Part shown: positions 16,439-23,380 of the stretch, piece after piece
Numbering within the stretch: the stretch's first letter is position 1
Layout: each line of letters opens with the position of its first letter
Assembly (NCBI GenBank): GCA_900546485.1
Contig: URDK01000012.1
Location: 1 to 41,351 of the forward strand
DNA: 41,351 nucleotides
Direction of reading: 5' to 3'
From: an uncultured Eubacteriales bacterium
Lineage (GTDB): Bacteria; Bacillota; Clostridia; Oscillospirales; Oscillospiraceae
Notes under the pieces: generated by a model
What the model saw: only the letters and a program-made list of their open reading frames with translations
The model's database searches: none
Told to the model about the DNA's origin: nothing
Translations under genes and position numbers: made by a program

Positions 16439-16930
16439 TCAATTTTCTCCTCTCTGTAAAAACATCCTCATTCTGCCGAGCGCCCTGTACACACGGGATT
16501 TAATTGTGGATTCAGGTTCGCCAAGTATACGAGAGATGTTTTCAAATGCGTACCCCTCAAAATAGTGCAGGACCACGCAGGTCCTGTCCTTCTCCCCAAG
16601 CGCGTCGAGCGCAGCGTACAGGTCAAGCGAGTCCTCCGGCGTCAGCGACGATTTGTCCGGCGGTTCCCATTCAGGCGGGAGGGCATCGTCGATAAAAGAC
16701 ACGCGCGAGCTTGTGCGCAGATGGTCCAGCGCGCAATTTATTACGATGCGCGTCATCCACGACCGGAAATACTCCGGTTTTTTCAGCGACTTGAGGCTGC
16801 GCAGGCCCTTGTATGCCGCCTCTCCGACTATGTCCAGAGCATCCTGCTCGTTTTTGACGTAGGAATACGCGATGCGATAGTATTTCTCCTTGTTCGACTG
16901 CAGCAGTTGGGCAAATTCATATTTGTCCAT
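16439..16930 (-). CDS. ECF-type RNA polymerase sigma factor
   Basis: A 163-residue sigma-70 family protein of ECF size. Region 2 spans about residues 12-75 (YSYVKNEQDALDIVGEAAYKG, then YFRSWMTRIVINCALDHLR), and region 4 spans about 103-158 with a helix-turn-helix in YAFENISRILGEPESTIKSRV. The ATG at 16928-16930 is the first methionine at the natural family N-terminus; the ribosome site (AAGGGAAG) is rather distant. It heads a four-gene unit with an anti-sigma candidate and two lipoproteins, the typical layout of a cell-envelope stress response. The regulon is unknown. Confidence 0.85.
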   Translation of the reverse strand: MDKYEFAQLLQSNKEKYYRIAYSYVKNEQDALDIVGEAAYKGLRSLKSLKKPEYFRSWMTRIVINCALDHLRTSSRVSFIDDALPPEWEPPDKSSLTPEDSLDLYAALDALGEKDRTCVVLHYFEGYAFENISRILGEPESTIKSRVYRALGRMRMFLQRGEN

Positions 16931-16947
16931 ATAATGATTCTTCCCTT

Positions 16948-16959
16948 TCACAATTGTGA
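16948..16959. promoter_or_regulatory. Perfect 12-base palindrome upstream of the sigma gene
   Basis: TCACAATTGTGA lies 18 bases before the sigma-factor start and downstream of a TATATT-containing region on the minus strand. It could be an operator or chance. Confidence 0.25.
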
Positions 16960-17065
16960 CGAGCAACCGCTCTGTAATATAAGACAGCCGACGGGCCGAA
17001 ATAGTTGTCTTTTCCGCGGTATTTTTTCAATGAATATTATTACCACCATCATAAAACGAAAAAAT

Positions 17066-17089
17066 GAGGCGGCCCATAAGAGCCGCCTC
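17066..17089 (-). terminator. Terminator of the second oxidoreductase operon
   Basis: GAGGCGGC (17066-17073) pairs with GCCGCCTC (17082-17089), and the minus strand continues with ATTTTTTCG. It lies just after the gamma-subunit stop. Confidence 0.88.
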
Positions 17090-17097
17090 GTCCTTAT

Positions 17098-17637
17098 TCA
17101 TTTTTGGGCCGCTGCCATGCCTCGGCGCAGAGCCTCGGCATTCAGAGCGCGGACCGTATCCGACTTCTTCGCAAACTTCTTGTCCAGGCTGCGCTGGAAC
17201 TCCTCGGCTGATACTATGCCGGTGAGCGCTATCAGCGCGCCTATGACGATGACGTTTGCAACCTTCGGGGAGCCGACCTCCAGTGCCATAGCGTCAGCCG
17301 GAACGCCTATTGCGGTGACGTCCTTGCGCTCGATCGGCATCGTTACCAGCGTACTGTCATACAGAAGTATGCCGCCGGGTTCCAATTCGTTGATAAACTT
17401 GTTGTAGGCCATGTTATTCATGGCCACCAGGACCCCTCCTTTCCCGGCCATGGGCGAGATTATCTCGTCCTTGTCAATGATGACGGTGCACTTGGCGCTG
17501 CCGCCGCGCTGCTCGGGGCCGTAGCTAGGCATATAGGCCGCGTGGCGACCGCTCTCAACTGCACTCTGGGCGAGCATCATGCCCATGCTCATGACGCCCT
17601 GGCCGCCGGAGCCGCTGAAGATGATGGCGTTTTTCAT
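17098..17637 (-). CDS. 2-oxoacid:ferredoxin oxidoreductase gamma subunit, copy 2
   Basis: A 179-residue gamma subunit with GSGGQG (9-14) and YMPSYGPEQRGGSAKCTV, the two signatures of the family. It is clearly diverged from copy 1 (the first is MTEMICAGFGGQG, this one MKNAIIFSGSGGQG) and lacks the cysteine-rich tail. It begins five bases after the beta stop and is the last gene of its operon, before a strong terminator. Confidence 0.88.
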   Translation of the reverse strand: MKNAIIFSGSGGQGVMSMGMMLAQSAVESGRHAAYMPSYGPEQRGGSAKCTVIIDKDEIISPMAGKGGVLVAMNNMAYNKFINELEPGGILLYDSTLVTMPIERKDVTAIGVPADAMALEVGSPKVANVIVIGALIALTGIVSAEEFQRSLDKKFAKKSDTVRALNAEALRRGMAAAQK

Positions 17638-17642
17638 CTATC

Positions 17643-18389
17643 TCACACTCCCTTCTCAACATCGCGGAACACTCCCAGTGGGAAGGCCTGGATAGTGTTC
17701 TCCTCCATGAACTTCAGCGTATCTATTGGAGCCATACCCCAGTTTGTGGGGCAGTTCGTCAGCAGTTCCACAAAACTGAAGGCCTTGCCGTCGAGCTGAT
17801 ACTGGAACGCTGTCTTTATGCATTCCTTTGCCTTCCGGATATTGGCCGGGTTATTGAGGGCACAGCGTGCTATGTAGCTGGGTGCCTTGAGGGTGCTGAG
17901 TATCTCGCACATGTTGGTCGGATAACCGTCTACCAGAGCATTGCGGCCCTTGGGGGTAGTGGTAGACTTCTGCCCGACCAGAGTAGTCGGCGCGAGCTGA
18001 CCGCCTGTCATACCGTAGGTAGAGTTATTGGCAAAAACCACCGTGAAGTGTTCTCCCCTGTTGGCGGCGCACATGATTTCCGCGAGGCCTATGCTTGCAA
18101 GGTCGCCGTCGCCCTGATACGCGACAACGAAAGTCTCGGGCTGAGTACGTTTTATGCCGGTAGCCACGGCAGGAGCGCGGCCGTGCGCACAGCTGACCAT
18201 GTCCATGTGCCAGAAGCGCAGGCCCATGGTGGAGCAGCCGACAGGAACAACCACTATCGTCTTGCTCGCGAGGCCCAGTTCGTCAATGCACTGACCGATG
18301 AGCTTGTTGGCCATCGAGTGCAGGCAGCCGGGGCAGAACGTATTGGGAATAGGGTTGAGGCACGAGGGCCTGAGTATCTCCCTGCTCAT
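17643..18389 (-). CDS. 2-oxoacid:ferredoxin oxidoreductase beta subunit (TPP-binding), copy 2
   Basis: A 248-residue TPP-binding subunit. CPGC at 19-22, GDG at 93-95 and NN at 121-122 give the cofactor motif, followed by STYGMTGGQLAPTT. The ATG overlaps the alpha stop (ATGA, 18386-18389) with AGGAGG upstream. The segment after CPGC differs from copy 1 (GCSTMGLRFW against GAWSMDNWNF) in the region around the active site, consistent with a different 2-oxo acid. Confidence 0.9.
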   Translation of the reverse strand: MSREILRPSCLNPIPNTFCPGCLHSMANKLIGQCIDELGLASKTIVVVPVGCSTMGLRFWHMDMVSCAHGRAPAVATGIKRTQPETFVVAYQGDGDLASIGLAEIMCAANRGEHFTVVFANNSTYGMTGGQLAPTTLVGQKSTTTPKGRNALVDGYPTNMCEILSTLKAPSYIARCALNNPANIRKAKECIKTAFQYQLDGKAFSFVELLTNCPTNWGMAPIDTLKFMEENTIQAFPLGVFRDVEKGV

Positions 18390-19453
18390 TTATTCATACC
18401 TCCTATCAGCGCCTTGATAGCGGCGGTTGTCTCCTCGTTCTTGAGCGTGATGCCGCCGGAGTGGCCGTACTGCAGAATGGGCGCACGCTCCATTACCTGC
18501 TGGGCGATGTCGTCCATCATCTGGCATGGGATAGCCATCTCGACGTCGATTATTGCCTTGACCCGAGAGTAGTCCAAATCGTGCAGCACCTTTTTGGGGA
18601 AGGGATACAGAGTTATCGGGCGGATGAGGCCCAGCTTGATGCCCTCACGGCGCAGCTCATTTATTGCGTACTTGCAGATGCGGGCGCTGGTACCGTAGGC
18701 AACGCAGACATATTCCGCGTCGTCAAGCATATACTCCTCCCACTTCACGTCGTTAACAGCCCAGCCCTGCTGGAGCATTGCCGCGCGCTTGTTCATGAGC
18801 TCCACTACCTCATCGTCGGCGATGGAGGAGATGAGCCTGGGTTCACGCGGGGTGTCGGTGAAGTTGCCGAGCGCCCAGTCGGGACGGGGCGGGAGCTCCT
18901 TCATGGGAGGCAGCTCTACTTCCTCCATCACGGCGCCGAGGCAGCCATCCATGAGTATGTACACGGGATTGCGGTCACGCTCGGCGAGTTCAAAGGAGTC
19001 GTATACCAGGTCCACGGCCTCCTGTACGGTGTGCGGGGCCTGTACTATGAGCCTGAAACCGCCGTGGCCGAGCGCCTTGGTCGCCTGCAGATAGTCCTGC
19101 TGGGCCGGCTGGATGCTGCCCAGTCCGGGACCGCCGCGGCTGACGTTTATAATGACCGCCGGCAGCATGGCACCGGACAGATAGCTTATTCCCTCGCTCT
19201 TGAGGCTGATGCCCGGGCCGGAGGAGCCGGTCATGGCCCTCACGCCGCTGGTGGCAGCGCCGTAGACCATGTTTATTGACGCTACCTCGCTCTCGCCCTG
19301 GATGAACACGCCGCCGACCTCGGGCAGACGCGCGGAGAGGTACTCGGGTATCTCGCTTTGGGGGGTGATGGGGTAACCGGCAAAGAACCGGCAGCCGCCG
19401 CGCACAGCGGCTTCCGCCACAGCCTCGTTGCCTTTCATGAGCATCTTAGCCAT
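18386..19453 (-). CDS. vorB: 2-oxoacid:ferredoxin oxidoreductase alpha subunit (VorB-like), copy 2
   Basis: A 355-residue alpha subunit. KGNEAVAEAAVRGGCRFFAGYPITPQSEIPEYL (read in pieces) and TGSSGPGISLKSEGISYLS match the VorB group. It starts inside the last codons of the ferredoxin gene, with AGGAGG seven bases upstream, and overlaps the beta start by four bases. Copy 1 has the same architecture but different flanking genes, so the two complexes are paralogues and not a local duplication of a whole block. Confidence 0.88.
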   Translation of the reverse strand: MAKMLMKGNEAVAEAAVRGGCRFFAGYPITPQSEIPEYLSARLPEVGGVFIQGESEVASINMVYGAATSGVRAMTGSSGPGISLKSEGISYLSGAMLPAVIINVSRGGPGLGSIQPAQQDYLQATKALGHGGFRLIVQAPHTVQEAVDLVYDSFELAERDRNPVYILMDGCLGAVMEEVELPPMKELPPRPDWALGNFTDTPREPRLISSIADDEVVELMNKRAAMLQQGWAVNDVKWEEYMLDDAEYVCVAYGTSARICKYAINELRREGIKLGLIRPITLYPFPKKVLHDLDYSRVKAIIDVEMAIPCQMMDDIAQQVMERAPILQYGHSGGITLKNEETTAAIKALIGGMNK

Positions 19454-19658
19454 TTTTGTCCTCCTCTCTCAGCTCAAGTGCCGCATCCGGGCAAACGGTA
19501 GCGCATATGCCGCAGCCAATGCACTTTTCTTCATCGACTACTGGGAAAAACACGCCCAGCCCGTTGCGCACCTTACCGAAGCTCAGCGCCTCTTTCGGGC
19601 AAAAGTGTACGCAGTATCCGCAGCTCTTGCAGTACTGGCTGAGTACCTTTACTCTCAT
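19446..19658 (-). CDS. 2-oxoacid:ferredoxin oxidoreductase delta subunit (2x[4Fe-4S] ferredoxin), copy 2
   Basis: A 70-residue ferredoxin with two complete CxxCxxCxxxCP motifs: C10, C13, C16, C20-P21 and C46, C49, C52, C56-P57. In contrast to copy 1, both clusters carry the usual proline. The ATG follows AAGGAGG. It overlaps the alpha start by eight bases and follows the CoA-transferase by 12 bases. Confidence 0.9.
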   Translation of the reverse strand: MRVKVLSQYCKSCGYCVHFCPKEALSFGKVRNGLGVFFPVVDEEKCIGCGICATVCPDAALELREEDKNG

Positions 19659-19670
19659 TGCTTATCCTCC

Positions 19671-20981
19671 TTAAATGATTATTCCTGCCTTCCTGGCCTC
19701 AAATGCAAGCTGGTCGCGGAAGTCGGGGTGTGCAATAGCTATCAGCCTCTTCGCACGGACGTCCAGAGGCTCGTTGCGCAGGTCAGCAACACCGTATTCG
19801 GTGACTATGTACTGCACATCTGCTCTAGGGGTAGTGACCACACTGCCTAGCGGCAGCACAGCGGAAATCTTGCTTTTAACCTCACCAGAACGTGTAGTCA
19901 GGGTACTCGGCAGAGCCAAGAAGCTCATTCCGCCCCGGCTCCAGTTGGCGCCGCGCACGAAGTCCGCCTGACCACCTGTACCGGAGAATTGTCTCGGCCC
20001 TATACTTTCCGCGCAGACCTGGCCCATCAAATCAACCTGCATGGCACCGTTTATGGATATCATGTTGTCGTTCTGGGCTATGACGCGCGGATCGTTCACC
20101 CACGCAAAGGGCCTGGCCTCTATATCCTCATTGTGGTCCATGAAGTCATACATTTCCTGGGAGCCGAGGGAAAAGCCCAGCACAGCCTTGCCCGGGCACA
20201 GCGTCTTTTTAGAATTATTCACGGCGCCGCATTTCATGAGGTCCACGAAGGCATTTACAAACATCTCAGTATGTATTCCTAGATCCCGCTTATCCTTCAG
20301 GAACCCGCCTATCGCGGAGGCCACACCGCCTATGCCAAGCTGGATGCACGCCCCGTCCGGAACGCGTTCGACTATGTATCCGGCCATCTTTACTTCGTTC
20401 TCGGTAGGTTCCGCGGCCGGAAGCACGGGCAGACTCTCGTCCGCTTCCACGAACCAGGTGACCCGGTCTGCGGGATACATGCAGTCGACGCCGTACACAT
20501 AGGGCATATTCTTGTTAACTTGGACGATCACGGTCTCAAATCCGTCCAGAAGAGCCACATCCATCGGAGACGGTCCAAGGCTTATCATTCCGTTTTCATC
20601 CGGCTCCGTACCCGACAGAACCAAAACGTTTCCTCGATGCCTGTGCAGTCGATCCTCTGTTGTCTGAGACAAATGTATCGGCTGGTAAGGGAACCTTGAA
20701 CCCTGAGCGACAAACATACGCTCTATCGGACCGTAAAAGCAGCTCGTCACATTCAGATGACCATTATATTGAGGAAGTCCCATCTTATACGGCTTGAAAC
20801 CCGTGCCGAAATAGAAACTTACATTCTCAAGGTTCTCAAGAGAGTAGTCGGCCAGAGCGTCAAGAAACTTGTATGGCACGCCCGTGGCTATGCCGCCGGC
20901 AAGAATATCTCCACTGTGTATTTTTCTTACCGCCTCATCCATGCTTATCAGCTTCGAGGCATACTTTTGTCTCCAGTCCAT
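19671..20981 (-). CDS. Acetyl-CoA hydrolase/transferase-family CoA-transferase
   Basis: An enzyme of about 436 residues from the family that includes 4-hydroxybutyrate CoA-transferase, butyryl-CoA:acetate CoA-transferase and succinyl-CoA transferase (Cat1-like). Seen: IHSGDILAGGIATGVP near the N-terminus, QLGIGGVASAIGGFL, then GIHTEMF with the nucleophilic glutamate E239 that forms the glutamyl-CoA intermediate, and a C-terminal VVTTPRADVQYIVTEYGVADLR signature. Of the two ATGs, the inner one (20979-20981) is placed better after GAGGA; the outer one overlaps the stop of the PanE-like gene. The operon suggests that it releases the acyl-CoA made by the oxidoreductase as free acid while activating acetate or another acid. 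Confidence 0.85.
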   Translation of the reverse strand: MDWRQKYASKLISMDEAVRKIHSGDILAGGIATGVPYKFLDALADYSLENLENVSFYFGTGFKPYKMGLPQYNGHLNVTSCFYGPIERMFVAQGSRFPYQPIHLSQTTEDRLHRHRGNVLVLSGTEPDENGMISLGPSPMDVALLDGFETVIVQVNKNMPYVYGVDCMYPADRVTWFVEADESLPVLPAAEPTENEVKMAGYIVERVPDGACIQLGIGGVASAIGGFLKDKRDLGIHTEMFVNAFVDLMKCGAVNNSKKTLCPGKAVLGFSLGSQEMYDFMDHNEDIEARPFAWVNDPRVIAQNDNMISINGAMQVDLMGQVCAESIGPRQFSGTGGQADFVRGANWSRGGMSFLALPSTLTTRSGEVKSKISAVLPLGSVVTTPRADVQYIVTEYGVADLRNEPLDVRAKRLIAIAHPDFRDQLAFEARKAGIII

Positions 20982-20983
20982 TT

Positions 20984-21943
20984 TCATTCCTCGTATTGCT
21001 TATCGTAGTTTGCCTGCATGCAGAGTATTTGTTTGGTGATGATATCGCAGGCCGGCGTGGGAATGCCAAGCTGGCGCCCATACTCAGCCACTGCACCGGT
21101 CAGCGTCATTATCTCAGTCTGCCGCTTGAACATCAGCATGTCCTGAGCCATAGACGGGTAGTAGTCGACGATGCCGGAACCGCCCGACTGCTTTACCACC
21201 ATCATGAACTCCTGCGGATCCATCGGGCATCCCTTCGCCGTGGCCACTGCACAGCACTCTGTGACGACCTGAACCACCAGTGCCCTACCACTCGGGTCGG
21301 CCAGGATGTCCTTCACCTTGAGCCTCGTCAGTGCGCTGAGGGGATTGAAGGTGGAGTTTACCACGATCTTCAGCCAGAGCGCCGGACGCACGTCGTCCCA
21401 GAATTTCGCCGGGCATCCGCCGTCGTTGAAGCACTTCTCAAGGTGGCGGCCAACCTTTTCGGTGAGAGGGTTGGAAATGACCGCGCCGAAATTCATCTGG
21501 TATTCCCCTGCCGCCGGGGACGAGATACATTTGCCCGGTCCGTCCAGAGCCGTGCCCAAGGTACCGGAACCGCAGATCACGCGTTCAGGTCCCACAGTCT
21601 CGATCAGCTTGTCCTCGTTGCCCAGTCCGTTGAGCAGGCTGACCAGCACGGTGTTTTCGCCTATGCACGGTCTGGCCGTCTCAATGGCTCCGGCCAGCTG
21701 TGTGGCCTTGGTCATGAAGATGACCGCATCCATAACACCGATGTTCTCCGCGTCATAGGCCGTCTTGAAGCCGGTCAGCTGATACTCCTCACCCGGATAT
21801 ATGACAAAGGTAAGCCCGTCCCGCGCGATTTTGTCCATGTGTTCCTTGTAAGGGTCAACCAGTGTCATATCCGCTCCGCCGCGTCTGAGGTATCCGGCAA
21901 AAACGCTGCCCGCAGCCCCTGAGCCTATCATAGCTATCTTCAT
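20984..21943 (-). CDS. PanE/ApbA-family 2-oxoacid (ketopantoate) reductase
   Basis: A 319-residue NAD(P)H-dependent reductase. GSGAAGSVFAGYL (7-19) is the Rossmann motif. MTKATQ carries the conserved lysine, LWLKIVVNSTFNPLSALT is the central family signature with its N/S pair, and FKRQTEIMTLTGAV is the C-terminal glutamate region. It leads the second oxidoreductase operon, with AGGAGG before the ATG. Besides pantoate synthesis, members of this family act as D-2-hydroxyacid dehydrogenases on branched-chain 2-oxo acids (Lactococcus and Enterococcus examples). No other pantothenate gene is near, so that role is as likely as ketopantoate reduction. Confidence 0.82.
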   Translation of the reverse strand: MKIAMIGSGAAGSVFAGYLRRGGADMTLVDPYKEHMDKIARDGLTFVIYPGEEYQLTGFKTAYDAENIGVMDAVIFMTKATQLAGAIETARPCIGENTVLVSLLNGLGNEDKLIETVGPERVICGSGTLGTALDGPGKCISSPAAGEYQMNFGAVISNPLTEKVGRHLEKCFNDGGCPAKFWDDVRPALWLKIVVNSTFNPLSALTRLKVKDILADPSGRALVVQVVTECCAVATAKGCPMDPQEFMMVVKQSGGSGIVDYYPSMAQDMLMFKRQTEIMTLTGAVAEYGRQLGIPTPACDIITKQILCMQANYDKQYEE

Positions 21944-22153
21944 TTTTCACTTCCTCCTGACAGTATTTTCTGAGCCGGTCTCCCGCGCTCTATTTGGGTA
22001 AAGTTTAGCATCTGTATGTGCAATATGTCTAATTCCGAAACACATATACCAGAGTTCATAGATGTAATATACAAAGGCGTAAGATTTTAAATCTAGCGGC
22101 TCAAAATGTTATTGGTTTAAACAGCATATTTGCGCAACCATAAGGCAAAAAAT

Positions 22154-22177
22154 ATCCCCGGGCCGAAGCCCGGGGAT
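22154..22177 (-). terminator. Terminator of the GntR gene
   Basis: Perfect ten-base arms (22154-22163, 22168-22177) around CGAA, followed on the minus strand by ATTTTTTGCC. It separates the GntR gene from the PanE-led operon, whose promoter must lie in 21944-22150; no convincing promoter boxes were found there. Confidence 0.88.
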
Positions 22178-22199
22178 TCCGCCGTGCGGGAGTGGTGAG

Positions 22200-22979
22200 T
22201 CATCGCTCATCCCGACACAAATTTCTGTTTTGCAAACATGTGCTTGCGCAAAAGTCTATATGCTTTTCCATAATCGAGCGTGCGAGGTCAGGAAATCCCT
22301 GTCTCACTGCCCGATATATGGAGATGTGCTGGCTGCCTATGAGCAGCAGGTTATCGGCGTTGCTTTCTCCTATCATAAATTGATTGGTTCGTATTGAGAG
22401 ATACTCTATCGTCTTGCTGATAGCCTCGTACATACTTATGAGGTACTCGTTGCGGGTTGACCTCACCAGCAAGCCGTGAAAGTCCATATCAAGCCCCGCG
22501 GTTAGATAGACGTTGGGTTCGGTCTCCTCATTGGATGAAAGATGATTCTTCACCGCACGCTGAAAGCGTCCGGCAATTCTTCCGAGCTCGGCCATATCGA
22601 CGAGCCAGTTCTTTTCAGCGCATATATATGCCGCCATACCTTCTACGGATTTTCGGGCGACAAAGAGGTCCGCAATGGAGCTATTGTCGATGTCGAAAAC
22701 ATAATAGTTGCTGTACCGGCCGTCGCCCTTCTGCTCGGCGCGCACCAGTCCTCGGGAGCAGAGCTGGTCTATGGCCTCGCGCACGGGCGTGACGCTCACT
22801 TCAAGCTCCCCTGCAAGCTTTGCCACGTTCAGGCGCGAACCCGGAGCAAGCTCCGAGCTGAGTATTGCCCGTTCAAGTATGGAAAAAACTATGCTGCCAA
22901 GTTTTTCGAATTGATTCTTCTCCAGCGCCATGCGCACGGATTCACCGCAAATGCTCCTGTTCTGCACTGGTTTCACCAT
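22200..22979 (-). CDS. GntR-family regulator with FCD domain
   Basis: A 259-residue regulator. The winged helix-turn-helix is at about 25-90 (ERAILSSELAPGSRLNVAKL, then AGELEVSVTPVREAIDQLCSRGLV). The C-terminal helical domain (105-245) is FCD-like, with DMDFHGLLVRSTRN as its ligand-site segment. It differs strongly from the GntR at 5175. The ATG at 22977-22979 is retained because the ORF begins there, but its ribosome site (TTTAGGG) is too close; the true start is uncertain. It is separately terminated upstream of the PanE/CoA-transferase/oxidoreductase operon and is its likely regulator. Confidence 0.83.
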   Translation of the reverse strand: MVKPVQNRSICGESVRMALEKNQFEKLGSIVFSILERAILSSELAPGSRLNVAKLAGELEVSVTPVREAIDQLCSRGLVRAEQKGDGRYSNYYVFDIDNSSIADLFVARKSVEGMAAYICAEKNWLVDMAELGRIAGRFQRAVKNHLSSNEETEPNVYLTAGLDMDFHGLLVRSTRNEYLISMYEAISKTIEYLSIRTNQFMIGESNADNLLLIGSQHISIYRAVRQGFPDLARSIMEKHIDFCASTCLQNRNLCRDER

Positions 22980-23018
22980 CCCTAAAGGCCAAAAATTGTC
23001 TTATGCGGAGTAGTTATG

Positions 23019-23047
23019 ATTATACCAGCAATCATCAAACAGCGCAA
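23019..23047 (-). promoter_or_regulatory. Promoter of the GntR/FCD regulator
   Basis: On the minus strand TTGCGC (23042-23047), 17 bases, then TGGTATAAT with TATAAT at 23019-23024: an extended -10 promoter about 40 bases before the start codon. Confidence 0.6.
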
Positions 23048-23072
23048 TCTCGTCATATACGCATATAAACAA

Positions 23073-23100
23073 ACAGAGCCTGGTTTACACCAGGCTCTGT
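23073..23100 (-). terminator. Terminator of the copper operon
   Basis: Perfect 11-base arms (23073-23083, 23090-23100) with a six-base loop, followed on the minus strand by TTGTTTATAT. Confidence 0.85.
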
Positions 23101-23116
23101 CTTTATCTGTCGGTAC

Positions 23117-23335
23117 TCAGGCGACGGTCTCGACGCTGATGAACTTGAAGTTCGCACCCTCGACGGCGGCCTTGAGGGCCTCGTCGGTAACGCTCTCGTT
23201 GCAGACGACGGAGGCGGTGCCCTCCTCGTGGCTGGCCTCGGCGCTCTCGACGCCCTCCATAGCCTCGAGGGTCCTCTTGAGACGGCCGGAGCAGCCGCCG
23301 CAGTGCATGCCTTCAACCTTCATGAGCTTCTTCAT
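23117..23335 (-). CDS. copZ: Copper chaperone-like HMA protein
   Basis: A 72-residue heavy-metal-associated (HMA, ferredoxin-fold) protein. GMHCGGC gives the metal-binding cysteines C12 and C15, and the terminal FKFISVET matches the last strand. It should bind Cu(I) and pass it to the ATPase encoded upstream. The ATG at 23333-23335 has TAAGGAGG nine bases upstream; an upstream methionine in frame lacks a site. It is the last gene of the csoR-copA-copZ operon. Confidence 0.85.
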   Translation of the reverse strand: MKKLMKVEGMHCGGCSGRLKRTLEAMEGVESAEASHEEGTASVVCNESVTDEALKAAVEGANFKFISVETVA

Positions 23336-23380
23336 TATGAATTTCCTCCTTAATTGCATTTATATCCGGGCCCGGGTGTA

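Noticed and set aside
22020..22027. Word GCAATATG in the PanE-operon spacer, the reverse complement of CATATTGC at 11406-11413 in the MFS spacer
   Set aside because: An eight-base word shared by two AT-rich spacers is likely by chance, and the surrounding bases do not align.
21944..22150. Promoter of the PanE-led operon
   Set aside because: Several TATA-like words are present, but no pair of boxes with acceptable spacing, so no specific promoter is called.
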